Source of the DNA: Chloroflexota bacterium | GTDB taxonomy: Bacteria > Chloroflexota > UBA11872 > VXNJ01 | NCBI GenBank assembly: GCA_026707405.1 | Contig: JAPOWW010000013.1 | Coordinates: forward strand, 1 to 64,000 | Length of the DNA: 64,000 nucleotides | Reading direction: 5' to 3' | Part shown: positions 34,918 through 44,748 of the stretch, in pieces | Position numbering within the stretch: position 1 is the stretch's first letter | Layout of the letters: every line of letters starts with the position of its first letter | The notes under the pieces: generated by a model | What the model saw: the letters and a program-made list of their open reading frames with translations, nothing else | Database searches by the model: none | Told to the model about the DNA's origin: nothing | Position numbers and translations under genes: made by a program

Positions 34918-36657
34918 TTAGAGGCCTCGGGCCTCCGCACCGTGGAATACGTCCACGCCGCCGCGCAGGACTCGCTGGTCTTCGTCCCACAAGATAGCCG
35001 TCGGACTCGCGAAAAGCGCGAACCCCGCCGAAAACGCTTGGGTCAGCAGGCGGATCACGTGGCCCCGTCGTCGCAGGTCCTCGATGATCTCCGGCGAAAA
35101 CCTGTCGTCCACCGATATCCAATCGGTGCTGCAATCGACTCTCGGGGCGGCGATAGCCTCCTGAACTCCCATTCCGTGGTCGATTACGTTTGACACTATC
35201 TGCGTTACCGCGTTCGTGATTCTCCGCCCTCCCGACGCTCCGACGGCCAAGTACGGCTCTCCGCCCCGCGTAACTACTGCGGGAGTCATGTTGTTGAGGC
35301 CCTGCTTGAACGGGGCAATCGAGTTCGGTCGGCCAGGCACTGGATCGAACCACATCATCCCGTTATTCATCACCACGCCGGTGCCTTCGGGAACGACGCC
35401 GGACCCGAAGCCAGCCATGAGCGTATTGGTAAGGGAGACGAAGTTCCCCTGGTCGTCGGCGGCGCAGAGATGCGTGGTGCTGCCCGACGCCCCGGCGCCC
35501 TTGCCCCCGCCCATCGCGCCAATGCCAGCCTGAAAGCGCAATGGATCACCCGGTACGAATTCGGGAGGCGTTACCAGCCCGGCGGCTATGGCCTCGGACC
35601 GCTCGGCGGCATAGTCCGGCGAAACCAGCCCCTCCCACGGAACGTCCACGAAGTCAGGATCGGCCATGTACTCAAACCGGTCGGCGAACGCCAGCTTCGC
35701 GGCGCAAATGTACGCATGCAGCCGTTCCGACGACATGTGGCCCATACCCGCGACGTCGAAGCGGTCGTACACGTTCAACGTCTGTACGGTCGTCGGTCCG
35801 GCGCAGGCAAACGGTGGCACGTTTACTGTCACGTCGCGATACGAAGCGGATAACGGCTCCCGGACTCTCGCCTCGTATCGCGCAAAGTCCTCTAGGGTCA
35901 GGATGCCGCCAACACGCTCGATCCCGGTGATGATCTCGCGTCCCACGTCGCCTTTGTAGAAATCGGCCGGCCCAGCGTCGGCCAGGGTTTGAAGCGTTGC
36001 GGCGAGTTGCGGTTGTTTGAACCATCCGGGGTTTACGCCGTCGCCTTTAGGCGTTTGTCCGTTGGGCAGGAAGATGCTCGCGGCCTCTTCGTTGCCGGCG
36101 ACGCGCTCGGCGTTCATGGCAAAAACGAACGCGTCATGCCAGTCGATCAGAAATCCATCGCGGGCGAGCGCTATCGCGGGAGCGCAGACCTCGGCCCACG
36201 ACATCGTTCCAAACTCCGCCAGCGCGAGCGACAGCCCGGCCACCGCGCCGGGAACGGCAATCGAGAGCGGACCCATCAAGTTTGCGTCGCCTTCGACCTC
36301 GTCCCAGCCAAAATTACCCACGGCGCCTCGGCCGGTAAGACGGTACATTTCGGCGCTGGCGGAACCGGAGGCCCGCATCGGAAACGCGACCGCCTTCACG
36401 GCGCCGCCACTCGCAATCGTCATGTAACCGCCGCCGCCATTCCCGCTCATTGCGGGCTCGACCACGCTCACCGCTAGACACGCGGCCACCGCCGCGTCTA
36501 CGGCGTTGCCGCCGGCCTCCAGCATTTCGACGCCCGCCGCGCTGGCCAGAGGATGTTTTGTCGCAAGCATTCCTCTTGCCGCGACGGCTTCGGTCTTATA
36601 CGTGCGCCAGACCGAGGATTTGGCAAGGTCTTCCGGCATGGGTTCAGACACGCTCAA
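34918..36657 (-). CDS. ggt: Gamma-glutamyltranspeptidase family protein, no signal peptide
   Basis: The 579 residues form an Ntn hydrolase that should self-cleave before the threonine of GSTTHLCAADDQGN (Thr394). Other family segments are ATKHPLASAAGVEMLEAGGNAVDAAVA, MSGNGGGGYM and PNSIAPFKQGLNNMTP. Classical GGT cleaves glutathione in the periplasm, but no signal peptide is visible, so this is one of the cytosolic members whose substrate may differ. The TTG start overlaps the end of the UspA gene by four bases. Confidence 0.88.
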   Translation of the reverse strand: MSVSEPMPEDLAKSSVWRTYKTEAVAARGMLATKHPLASAAGVEMLEAGGNAVDAAVAACLAVSVVEPAMSGNGGGGYMTIASGGAVKAVAFPMRASGSASAEMYRLTGRGAVGNFGWDEVEGDANLMGPLSIAVPGAVAGLSLALAEFGTMSWAEVCAPAIALARDGFLIDWHDAFVFAMNAERVAGNEEAASIFLPNGQTPKGDGVNPGWFKQPQLAATLQTLADAGPADFYKGDVGREIITGIERVGGILTLEDFARYEARVREPLSASYRDVTVNVPPFACAGPTTVQTLNVYDRFDVAGMGHMSSERLHAYICAAKLAFADRFEYMADPDFVDVPWEGLVSPDYAAERSEAIAAGLVTPPEFVPGDPLRFQAGIGAMGGGKGAGASGSTTHLCAADDQGNFVSLTNTLMAGFGSGVVPEGTGVVMNNGMMWFDPVPGRPNSIAPFKQGLNNMTPAVVTRGGEPYLAVGASGGRRITNAVTQIVSNVIDHGMGVQEAIAAPRVDCSTDWISVDDRFSPEIIEDLRRRGHVIRLLTQAFSAGFALFASPTAILWDEDQRVLRGGVDVFHGAEARGL

Positions 36658-37085
36658 ACTAGCGGATCATACGAGGCCAGCACGCGGCATGGAGCGTGCT
36701 GCAACACGTAAGTAGCGGTCGGTCCCAATTCAAGCGCGTCGTCTCCGAGGTGATGGGGGGTGCCGATCACCACCAGATCGGCCTCGATTTGCCGCGCCAG
36801 CTCGACTATCCCCCCACCGGCCGACCGCGCCTGCACAATCTTCGCTTCCGCGCTTTTTCGGCCGCAGGAGAGCTTGAGATACTCTTCCGCGCTCGCGACG
36901 ATCTCGTCGCACCGCAGTAGAGCGGAAGCTTCCGACTGATCCAGTCCACGGTCCCAGCCCACTACGATTACGTATAGGAGCGTGAGATCCTTATGTATTC
37001 GCGTCGCTTCCTCGGCGGCCAAGGCCAGCACCTGATGGTCGTTGTGGCCTCCGTTGATCGTCGCCACGACTCCGCCGTTGGGCAT
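36654..37085 (-). CDS. Universal stress protein (UspA family)
   Basis: The 143-residue protein has the Usp alpha/beta fold: VVATINGGHNDHQVLALAAEEA at the start, a central strand ADLVVIGTPH, and GPTATYVLQHAPCRVL. The last matches the ATP-binding G-x2-G-x9-G(S/T) region only loosely, so nucleotide binding is uncertain. It lies between recA and the ggt-type gene, all on the minus strand, with a four-base overlap to the latter. Confidence 0.82.
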   Translation of the reverse strand: MPNGGVVATINGGHNDHQVLALAAEEATRIHKDLTLLYVIVVGWDRGLDQSEASALLRCDEIVASAEEYLKLSCGRKSAEAKIVQARSAGGGIVELARQIEADLVVIGTPHHLGDDALELGPTATYVLQHAPCRVLASYDPLV

Positions 37086-37157
37086 TTAGCTCACACGGCT
37101 CCCCGCGTCGCATTGCAAGTCCCCGACGCCGCGTTCCCGGGACGACGGTCCCATAGC

Positions 37158-38180
37158 TCAACGCCCTCGAGCCACCGGCGCGGCCTCTAGCCCGTTGTCG
37201 ACGGCCGCTTCGCGTATCTCCGCTTCCAGCTTGTCGGCGATATCGACGTTCTCACGCAGGAATCTTCTGGCCGCCTCGCGTCCCTGTCCGAAGCGGATCT
37301 CACCATAAGACAGAAAGGCGCCCCGCTTGGTGAGGATGCCGTTCTGCAAGCCCAGGTCGATCAGTCCGCCTTGGTGCGAAATCCCGCCGTCGTACATCAG
37401 GTCGAACTCGCAGACTTTGAAGGGCGGGGCGACCTTGTTTTTCACGACTCTAACGCGGGTCTTGTTGCCGATGACCTCCGACCCGCGTTTTAGCTGACCT
37501 ACGCGGCGGATATCGAGACGTACCGACGAATAGAACTTGAGGGCGCGTCCGCCGGGGGTCGTCTCGGGATTGCCGAACATGACGCCGATCTTCTCGCGGA
37601 GCTGGTTTAGAAATAGCACAACGCACCGCGACCTGCTGATGCTGCTGGTCAGCTTGCGCAACGCTTGCGACATCAGGCGCGCCTGAAGCCCTACGTGCGA
37701 ATCACCCATGTCGCCCTCGATCTCGGCGCGCGGAACGAGCGCCGCCACCGAGTCGATCGCAACCACGTCGACTGCGTCGCTTCGGACCAGGACCTCGGCG
37801 ATCTCCAGGGCCTCCTCGCCCATGCCCGGCTGGGAAACGAGCAGTTCGTCGATATTTACGCCGCAGTTGGCGGCATAGGTCGGGTCGAAGGCATGTTCGG
37901 CGTCGATCAGGGCGGTAGTCCCCCCGAGTTTCTGGGCCTGGGCGATGATGTGCTGCGCGAGGGTCGTCTTGCCCGATGACTCCGGTCCGAATATCTCTAT
38001 GATCCGGCCCCGTGGCACGCCGCCAACCCCAAGCGCGAGATCGAGAGCTATGGAACCGGTGGGGACTACGTCGACCTCAGGCAGGGAATTGGCGTCCATC
38101 TTGAGAATCGAGCCTTTGCCGAAACGTTTTTCGATTTGGGCTATTGCCGAATCGATCGCTCTGTCTTTTTGATCGCCCAT
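37158..38180 (-). CDS. recA: Recombinase RecA
   Basis: RecA carries out strand exchange and SOS induction. Walker [10 protein letters not shown] lies at residues 65-73, and the L1/L2 regions with [22 protein letters not shown] are intact. The 340 residues are full length. The 230-bp upstream region shows a TATTAT -10-like element on the minus strand but no clear LexA box of the E. coli or Bacillus type. Confidence 0.97.
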   Translation of the reverse strand: MGDQKDRAIDSAIAQIEKRFGKGSILKMDANSLPEVDVVPTGSIALDLALGVGGVPRGRIIEIFGPESSGKTTLAQHIIAQAQKLGGTTALIDAEHAFDPTYAANCGVNIDELLVSQPGMGEEALEIAEVLVRSDAVDVVAIDSVAALVPRAEIEGDMGDSHVGLQARLMSQALRKLTSSISRSRCVVLFLNQLREKIGVMFGNPETTPGGRALKFYSSVRLDIRRVGQLKRGSEVIGNKTRVRVVKNKVAPPFKVCEFDLMYDGGISHQGGLIDLGLQNGILTKRGAFLSYGEIRFGQGREAARRFLRENVDIADKLEAEIREAAVDNGLEAAPVARGR

Positions 38181-38410
38181 AAACGGCCGCGCCTTCCCTT
38201 AGCGGCGACTCACCCAATCGCGCTCGTCTAAGAATTGTGTGCCAGAAGATAATAGTAGTGTTCACGCGGCGCCGTGTCGCAGAAAGCACCGCCGGATCCA
38301 AACATTATCACCGCCGCCCAGATCACGAGTGAACGGGAAGAGCGAAAACCGAATCAGGTACGATGCACGGCAACCGATCAATCGCACGTTAGTTGGACAG
38401 GCGCAGTTAA

Positions 38411-39451
38411 ATGACTGATACCACGCAAATGCGAGCAGCGCTCCTATACGGCGTCGGCGACATCCGCGTTGAGGACCGGCCCATCCCGACGCCGGGGCCC
38501 GAAGACGTCCAGGTCGCAGTGAAATACACGGGCGTCTGCGGGACCGACTTGCACCATTTCGACGGCTGGGATTTCGGCGACGTGATCTCCAGGCCCACGC
38601 CGCCGTCGATCCTGGGCCACGAGTTCTCAGGCATTATCAGCGCCATCGGCGAGTCGGTCACGGGATTCGAGGTGGGCGACCGGGTCAGCGCGCAACCCCA
38701 GGTCTACTGCGGCAACTGCGATTTATGCCGGCGCGGCAGTCCGAATATGTGCCTGAACAAGATCAAGTTGGATCGGGGCGGTTCGTGGGCCGAGTTCATC
38801 GTCGTGAATCAGCGCTCGTTGTTCAAGGTTCCCGATCAGGTCTCGCTGAAGCTCGCCGCTCTCAGCGAGCCCTTGGGTTGCTCGCTCCGCGCGGTCGACA
38901 GGTCCGAAGTAGAACCCGGCGACAACATCTTCATAGCCGGCGGCGGCAGCATCGGCCTCATGATCGCCCGCTTGTGCCGGCAGATGGGGGCGGCCAAGAT
39001 CTTCGTCTCCGAACCGCAAGAGGCACGGCGCAGACTCGCCGAACAGCTCGGCGCCGACCGCGGTCTCGATCCGTTCACCGACGACATCCGCGAGATTCTC
39101 TACGCCGAAACCGGCGGCGTCGGACCGGACATCTGCTTCGAGGCGGCGGGAATCCCGCAAACCGCGAGGCAGTGCGTGGACCTGGTCCGCAGAGGCGGAA
39201 CTGTCGCAATGATGGGAGTGGCGAATCCGGAAGTGAGCCTGGAGCTGAATCAGTTCGACTTCTTCGCCAAGGAGCTGACCGTGAAAGGCAGCTTCCTCCT
39301 GGTAAACACGTTCCCGCGTTGTCTCGATTTGATGGCCCACCTCGGCCTCGATCCCCTGATCACGCATACGTTCCCGCTTGAGGAAGCGGAGAAGGCCGTG
39401 CTGACCGCCAAGTCAGGCGAAGGCACTAAGGTGATGCTTAAGGCGGGCTGA
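38411..39451 (+). CDS. Zinc-dependent alcohol/polyol dehydrogenase (MDR family)
   Basis: The 346-residue protein has the catalytic zinc ligands C43 and H70-E71 (ILGHEF). The four structural-zinc cysteines are C100, C103, C106 and C114 (CGNCDLCRRGSPNMC), and the NAD-binding motif is GGGSIGLM. It resembles sorbitol and threonine dehydrogenases. The substrate is probably a sugar alcohol or secondary alcohol; nothing nearby identifies it. Confidence 0.9.
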   Translation: MTDTTQMRAALLYGVGDIRVEDRPIPTPGPEDVQVAVKYTGVCGTDLHHFDGWDFGDVISRPTPPSILGHEFSGIISAIGESVTGFEVGDRVSAQPQVYCGNCDLCRRGSPNMCLNKIKLDRGGSWAEFIVVNQRSLFKVPDQVSLKLAALSEPLGCSLRAVDRSEVEPGDNIFIAGGGSIGLMIARLCRQMGAAKIFVSEPQEARRRLAEQLGADRGLDPFTDDIREILYAETGGVGPDICFEAAGIPQTARQCVDLVRRGGTVAMMGVANPEVSLELNQFDFFAKELTVKGSFLLVNTFPRCLDLMAHLGLDPLITHTFPLEEAEKAVLTAKSGEGTKVMLKAG

Positions 39452-39489
39452 GTCCAAGCCGCGCATCCTGAGCCTCTCGTAGGGGAGCG

Positions 39490-40644
39490 TCAATCAGCGG
39501 GTGGATGGGAACAGCTGTATACCCGGTGCGACCGGCTGCGCGCCATCTCGCGTACTTGGCCGAACCATTTCCGCAAGACACCCTCGTGCGACTGGGCCGA
39601 ACTCTGAACGACAACGAACTCACCGGTCGACTTGAGCAGCCGGGCGGCTTCGCGGATCAGGCGTCTTGCGGCGTCATGTGAAACGCTGGGGCCAACGTGA
39701 AACGGCGGGTAGCAGCCGATGACGTCGAAGCTCTCGGAGCGCAACTCTTCTCCGAAATAGCTCGGACGTACGCTCACGTTAGTTAGGCCGTTCAGTTCCG
39801 CCGTCCTCGTGCACACTTCGACCGCCGCCACGTTCGAGTCCACGGCCATGATTCGAGATTCAGGCGACATACGCGCCATCGCGGCGGCTAACAGGCCCGA
39901 GCCGCAGCCGAGATCGAGCTGCCGCCCGGTCGATTCGTGCAGGCAGTCGATCAGCATTCGCGTGGCGTCATCGACCCTCCCATCGGCGAAAACCGCCGGA
40001 TGCCGCGCAACTCGCAACTCCCATCCATTGACCATCGCGCCATACTCGCCGAATTCGCTCGCAAAAATCGGTCCCTGGGTGAGTTGCCTCGTTGTCCGTC
40101 GCGCCCGGACAACCTTGATTCGACCGGGAACCACGACCCGTTCAAATCCACCGAAAGCGTCGTCGAACAGTCGTGCAAACGTATCGAATCCTCGGCTGCG
40201 TTCTCCGGCCAGGTACACCTCGCCGCCCTCCTGTAGAGAAAGCAACGCGGCATGGACAAGCGTGCGCACAGCGCGGTTTCCCAACCAGTACGGCGCTCGA
40301 ATGAAGGCCACGTCGAAGCGCTCAGTCTGCGCAGGCTCAATTCCAAAGGCGGGCCGGACTTCGCAACTGGTTCCCTTCAGATTCGCCCGCGCCGACCTGA
40401 CCGACCCGATGAGATGCGAGTTACACACTCCGACGGCGTCGTCCGCGCTTGCCGCGACCGCCGCCAGCGAGCCGTCCCAGCCGCACACGTCTATAAACCG
40501 GCCGCGCAGCGGCCCCGCCGCCTCTAACAGTGGACCGATATATCGGTCCAGGCTGCGCCCCGGACAATCGCCCGCCGCCACTACCGAAAGCCGCGTATTG
40601 CGGGAGGCTACGCGCCTTGTTGCGGACTGCCAGAGATCTGCCAC
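39490..40644 (-). CDS. RsmC/RlmG-like class I methyltransferase with duplicated domain
   Basis: The 384-residue protein has two methyltransferase-like halves. The N-terminal half (~45-190) keeps the fold (RGRFIDVCGWDGSL) but lacks the catalytic motif. The C-terminal half has the SAM site LDLGCGSGLLAAAMA and, in place of the usual NPPF, the motif CYPPFHVG. Such duplicated proteins methylate guanine N2 in rRNA (RsmC, RlmG). The Cys-Tyr substitution makes the exact target uncertain. Confidence 0.78.
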   Translation of the reverse strand: MADLWQSATRRVASRNTRLSVVAAGDCPGRSLDRYIGPLLEAAGPLRGRFIDVCGWDGSLAAVAASADDAVGVCNSHLIGSVRSARANLKGTSCEVRPAFGIEPAQTERFDVAFIRAPYWLGNRAVRTLVHAALLSLQEGGEVYLAGERSRGFDTFARLFDDAFGGFERVVVPGRIKVVRARRTTRQLTQGPIFASEFGEYGAMVNGWELRVARHPAVFADGRVDDATRMLIDCLHESTGRQLDLGCGSGLLAAAMARMSPESRIMAVDSNVAAVEVCTRTAELNGLTNVSVRPSYFGEELRSESFDVIGCYPPFHVGPSVSHDAARRLIREAARLLKSTGEFVVVQSSAQSHEGVLRKWFGQVREMARSRSHRVYSCSHPPAD

Positions 40645-40718
40645 GGTACGTTCCTCAGAGGGCTATAAGCCGCCGTTACACGTGAATCGGCCTGAACTGC
40701 GCGACGCACGACCGAGTT

Positions 40719-41807
40719 TCAGAGCAGGTCTTGCAGGTCTTCCGCACCTAGCCTCTCGACGAGTCTTCCCACAAGCTCGGACTTGTCCCGCGTGCACACA
40801 AGCAGCGCGTCCGGCGTGTCGATTATCACGACGTCCTCCAGGCCCGCGACCGCGACTAGGCGGTCTCGACTATCGACGAGGCATCCCCGGCTCTCTTCGA
40901 AAACCACCCGCCCTTCCAGGTCCCCCGTCCGGAAGTTGTCGCCTTCGGGTGTCGCCGCCACGTACGCCCCCGACCAGCTTCCAACGTCGGCCCAGGGGAA
41001 CTTCCCGGGCACGGTCAATACGTTGTCTGAGCGCTCCAGGATCGCCGTGTCTATCGCAACCGCCTCGGCCTCTTCATACTCCCGTTCGATTGTGATCGTC
41101 CTGGCATCCGCCCGAATTCGGGCAATCGACCCGGCAATTCGAGGCGCGTGCTCCTCGAAGGCCCGGAATATGGACTCAACATTCCAAGCGAAGTAGTTGC
41201 AGTTCCACAGGTATTCGCCCGAGGCCAGATATGCTTCGGCCGTGGACGCGTCGGGTTTTTCTTCGAAGTCCTCCACGTCGAAGACCTCGACACCCGCGAA
41301 GCTGCCGACCAGCGCCCCTCGATGTATATAGCCGTATCCCGTGCTCGCCTCTGTGGGATTTACGCCGATAGTCACGAGGTGGTCGCCGCTGCGAGCGGCG
41401 GCGGCGGCGGCGAGCAGGGTTTGCCGGAACGCGTCTTCATCTCCCACGAAATGATCCGACCCAAGGCTGAGCATCACCGCGTCGTCGTCCCGCGCCGCAA
41501 TGACTGCGGCGGCAAGACCTATCGCCATCGCCGTGTTCCGACCGTGGGGCTCGCCAATGACATTCTCCGGCTGCAGCTCTGGAAGCTGTCTGAGAACGGT
41601 TTCTCGCTGTTCGCGGAGGCAGATGACAAACGTGCGGTCCGGCGACGTGAGCGGCGCGATGCGGTCGTACGTCCGATGAATCAGGCTCGCCCCCGGACCT
41701 ATCTGCAAGAACTGCTTGGGCGACGATCGTCTCGACTTCGGCCAAAGCCTGGTGCCCACGCCCCCGGCGATAATCGAAACGTACAGGTTTTCGGGCGGCT
41801 CGGTCAC
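40719..41807 (-). CDS. manC: Mannose-1-phosphate guanylyltransferase
   Basis: The 362-residue nucleotidyltransferase makes GDP-mannose from mannose-1-phosphate and GTP. It shows IIAGGVGTRLWPKSR, SSPKQFL, GEPHGRNTA and the left-handed beta-helix-like C-terminus. It is the short form without a fused phosphomannose isomerase domain. GDP-mannose is a precursor for surface glycans, which links it loosely to the O-antigen-ligase-like gene far upstream. Confidence 0.92.
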   Translation of the reverse strand: MTEPPENLYVSIIAGGVGTRLWPKSRRSSPKQFLQIGPGASLIHRTYDRIAPLTSPDRTFVICLREQRETVLRQLPELQPENVIGEPHGRNTAMAIGLAAAVIAARDDDAVMLSLGSDHFVGDEDAFRQTLLAAAAAARSGDHLVTIGVNPTEASTGYGYIHRGALVGSFAGVEVFDVEDFEEKPDASTAEAYLASGEYLWNCNYFAWNVESIFRAFEEHAPRIAGSIARIRADARTITIEREYEEAEAVAIDTAILERSDNVLTVPGKFPWADVGSWSGAYVAATPEGDNFRTGDLEGRVVFEESRGCLVDSRDRLVAVAGLEDVVIIDTPDALLVCTRDKSELVGRLVERLGAEDLQDLL

Positions 41808-41962
41808 GAACGCGGGTCCATCATGCGATCCCTCAACGGCTAACGACGCGGCGTCTACCTATTCCATCACAACAGCACGGACGCGCGCCCGCCCACGATA
41901 CCTACCAAGGCAACGCGCATCGCTTCGGTGTGGGTGGGTATCATTCGCCCTATCTTCTCAAT

Positions 41963-41967
41963 GGAGG
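41963..41967 (+). promoter_or_regulatory. Shine-Dalgarno deciding the TTG start at 41975
   Basis: GGAGG lies seven bases before TTG 41975. It supports that start over the open frame that begins 15 codons upstream. Confidence 0.65.
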
Positions 41968-41974
41968 TTGGGGC

Positions 41975-43114
41975 TTGTACGACCTTGCGGTGACGGGTGG
42001 AACAGTAGTCGATCCGGCGCAACGTCTCAACGAGCGCATGGACGTTGCGATCACCGGCGGCAGCGTGAGCGAGGTCGCGCCGCGTCTGGATGCCGGTCGG
42101 GCCGCGCGCGCGATCGACGCGACCGGCATGGTCGTCTGTCCGGGTCTGGTGGACCTTCACGTGCATATCTACGAGGGAGTCAGCCACTACGGCATCAACG
42201 CCGACGAGCACGTGTTGCGCAGCGGCGTCACCACTGCCGTCGACGCAGGCTCGGCCGGAGCGTCCACTTTCTCCGGCCTCCGGCGCTACGTGATCGATGT
42301 CTCCGACACGCGCCTTTTCGCCTTCCTCAACATCTCCGGAATGGGCATGATCTCCGAATCGGTCGGAGAGCTCGAGGAGATTCGCTGGGCCGACCCCGCG
42401 GCGGCAATCAAAGTATGCGAAGCGAACCGCGACTTAATCCTCGGCATCAAGATACGCATCTCTCGAAAGCTCGCCGGCCCCAACGTCGCGCCGGCGCTGC
42501 GGAACGCGCGCGAGGCGGCGGATGCCACCGGTCTGCCGGTGATGGTCCATCCCAATGATGCTCAGGACTTCTCGCTGGATGACGTGCTCGCCTACCTGAA
42601 AGCCGGCGACATCGTCACGCACTGCTTTCACGGCATGGCGGGCGGGATACTCACGAGCGATGGGCACGTGCGAGAAAGCGTCCGGCGGGCCGTCGACAAT
42701 GGCGTGCTGCTCGACGTGGGACACGGTCAGGGCAGCTTCGACTTCGACGTTGCCGAACGCGCCATGGCCGAGGGCGTGGTTCCTCACACCATCAGCAGCG
42801 ACCTGCACGTTTACAACCTGCACGGCCCAGTATTCGACCTCGCCACGACGGTCAGCAAGTTCCTGCTGCTCGGTCTCGATCTGCCCGACGCCCTGCGCCG
42901 CTGCACGGCCTCTCCGGCTGAGGTCATGGGTATGAAAGGCCAGATCGGAACTCTGGCGCCCGGAGCCGCGGGCGACCTGACGATCTTACGCATCGAAGAG
43001 ACGCCGTACGCGTTCGTGGATTCCTACGGGAAGGAGCGCCGCGGCGAACTAAGGCTGGTCCCGGCCACGGTTATCAAGGCCGGCAAAGAGGTCCCGGCGG
43101 TCGTCAGAGGTTAG
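41975..43114 (+). CDS. Amidohydrolase/deacetylase family metalloenzyme
   Basis: The 379-residue TIM-barrel enzyme shows metal ligands HVH (PGLVDLHVHIYEG), a candidate carboxylated Lys in GIKIRIS, His in MVHPND and THCFHG, and the catalytic Asp in ISSDLHVYN. This resembles the Atu3266-like branch, which hydrolyses esters or acetylated amides. It begins LYDLAVTGGTVVDP at a TTG with a good ribosome-binding site. Its end nearly meets the convergent acetolactate-synthase-like gene. Confidence 0.88.
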   Translation: MYDLAVTGGTVVDPAQRLNERMDVAITGGSVSEVAPRLDAGRAARAIDATGMVVCPGLVDLHVHIYEGVSHYGINADEHVLRSGVTTAVDAGSAGASTFSGLRRYVIDVSDTRLFAFLNISGMGMISESVGELEEIRWADPAAAIKVCEANRDLILGIKIRISRKLAGPNVAPALRNAREAADATGLPVMVHPNDAQDFSLDDVLAYLKAGDIVTHCFHGMAGGILTSDGHVRESVRRAVDNGVLLDVGHGQGSFDFDVAERAMAEGVVPHTISSDLHVYNLHGPVFDLATTVSKFLLLGLDLPDALRRCTASPAEVMGMKGQIGTLAPGAAGDLTILRIEETPYAFVDSYGKERRGELRLVPATVIKAGKEVPAVVRG

Positions 43115-43121
43115 TTTCGGT

Positions 43122-44711
43122 TCAGTTCAGCGTGTAATCGATCACCGTCGGTCTACGCCGTCGGTAAGCCGCCCGTATCGCCCGGCAGAGGTCTGAAGGA
43201 CTGCCTACCCTCACGGCTGAAACGCCGAAAGCTCTTCCAAGCCTGACGAAGTCGGGTGTCTCCAGACTGCACCCGATAGTGCGGCCATAGGTCCGCCGGA
43301 AAGCGACCTCCAGCTCCATGTAACCGCCGTCGTTGAGGACGACGATCGGCAATGGAAGTTCAAGCGCCAGGGCGGTGGACAGTTCCTGGCTGGTGAACAT
43401 GAAGCCGCCGTCGCCCACCAGGGCGACCACTTTCCTCTCCGGCATGGCGACCTTCGCGCCGATGGCCGCAGGCACCGAGAATCCGAGCGTTCCGAAGTAG
43501 ACGGGAGAAAAGAACGTGCGCGGCAGGTAGACCGGGAAATGCCTCGGTCCTTGATAGCAGACGGTCGTCATGTCGTTGAACAGAAGCCCATCCCGCGGCA
43601 GCGCCTCGCGGACCGCTGCGAGGATCCCGACGGCGGGTTCCTCACCGGAGGCACGGGTAGAGCGTCGAATGGCCTCGATTTCGCGTATGCGGTTTCGATG
43701 CAGCTCCACCGGTCTGGTCGGCATGTTCCGAGCCATCTTCTCGAGGGTTGGCCTGGCGTGCGCATGAATGCCCTTGACCGCCGGATAATGCCGACCGATG
43801 ATCCGCGAGTCGATGTCGATCTGAATGATGTTCCGCGGAAGCGGCAGACGCCAGTTGTCCGTGTTCCTGGCGCTCAGACGCGACCCAACGACCAGCATGG
43901 CGTCGGCGGACGACAGCAGATTGTCGAACGACTGGTCGCCCCGCCACCGGCAACCCACCGACAAAGGATGATCTTCAGGAACCGCCCCTTTGCCGTTGAC
44001 GGTGGTAAACACGGGCGCGGACAGCTTTTCGGCCACCTCGATCAACGGCTTCGAAGCATCGGCCGCAACCACTCCGCCGCCCGCCAGGATTACGGGATTC
44101 GCCGAGGCGACGAGAAGCCTAATAGCCTGTCGAAGGACCTCGGCGACGGGTTCCAGGGGTTCCGGCGTGACCATGCGTGGAATCTTGACCTCACTCCGTT
44201 TGTCCACGAGGTCGAGAGGGACTTCTATCGACGCCGGCCCTGGGCGGCCGGCCCGCATGTGATGCAGCGCGTCGGCGACCACACCCGGAATATCGGAGAC
44301 CCGCCGCACCCTCCGGTGCCAGCCCACTATCGAACCGACCAGACCCGATTGGTCGCGCAACTCGTGCAGGTAGCCGACGTCGCGCCCCACCATCGAGGAT
44401 TCGAGCGTGGTGCATACGTGTAGAACCGGCGAAGACTCCGCCTGCGCTTCGCCGAGCGGAGTGGCGATATTCGTCACGCCCGGCCCTGTGATGGTAAGTG
44501 CGCAGGCTATCTTCCCAGACGCCCGCGCGTAGCCGTCGGCCATGAATCCCGCGCCCTGCTCGTGCCTGCACATAACGTGCCGGATGTTGGGACGATCCAG
44601 AAGCGCATCGTAGATTCCAGCCGTGTGGACGCCTGGAATGCCGAATATCGTGTCAACGCCCCCGGCCTCGATAGACGCGAGAACGGCCTGCCCACCTGTC
44701 ATCACGGGCAT
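43122..44711 (-). CDS. Acetolactate-synthase-like thiamine diphosphate enzyme
   Basis: The ~529-residue protein has the three ThDP-enzyme domains: the catalytic Glu in RHEQGAGFMADGYAR, a central Rossmann domain, and the cofactor motif GDGGFMFTSQE ending in ND. The ATG at 44711 has AAGGAA upstream and matches family N-termini; the frame stays open to 44834 without family similarity. There is no ilvN partner nearby, and ThDP-dependent oxo-acid decarboxylases, sulfoacetaldehyde acetyltransferases and similar enzymes share this layout. An ilvB role is therefore unproven. Confidence 0.85.
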   Translation of the reverse strand: MPVMTGGQAVLASIEAGGVDTIFGIPGVHTAGIYDALLDRPNIRHVMCRHEQGAGFMADGYARASGKIACALTITGPGVTNIATPLGEAQAESSPVLHVCTTLESSMVGRDVGYLHELRDQSGLVGSIVGWHRRVRRVSDIPGVVADALHHMRAGRPGPASIEVPLDLVDKRSEVKIPRMVTPEPLEPVAEVLRQAIRLLVASANPVILAGGGVVAADASKPLIEVAEKLSAPVFTTVNGKGAVPEDHPLSVGCRWRGDQSFDNLLSSADAMLVVGSRLSARNTDNWRLPLPRNIIQIDIDSRIIGRHYPAVKGIHAHARPTLEKMARNMPTRPVELHRNRIREIEAIRRSTRASGEEPAVGILAAVREALPRDGLLFNDMTTVCYQGPRHFPVYLPRTFFSPVYFGTLGFSVPAAIGAKVAMPERKVVALVGDGGFMFTSQELSTALALELPLPIVVLNDGGYMELEVAFRRTYGRTIGCSLETPDFVRLGRAFGVSAVRVGSPSDLCRAIRAAYRRRRPTVIDYTLN

Positions 44712-44748
44712 CGCACGATTCCTTAGAGAGCGAGTCCTGCTGACGAGT

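Noticed and set aside
38181..38410. LexA (SOS) box in front of recA
   Set aside because: Neither the E. coli CTG-N10-CAG nor the Bacillus CGAAC-N4-GTTCG pattern is clear; GTTCAC and GTGAAC half-sites are about 70 bp apart.
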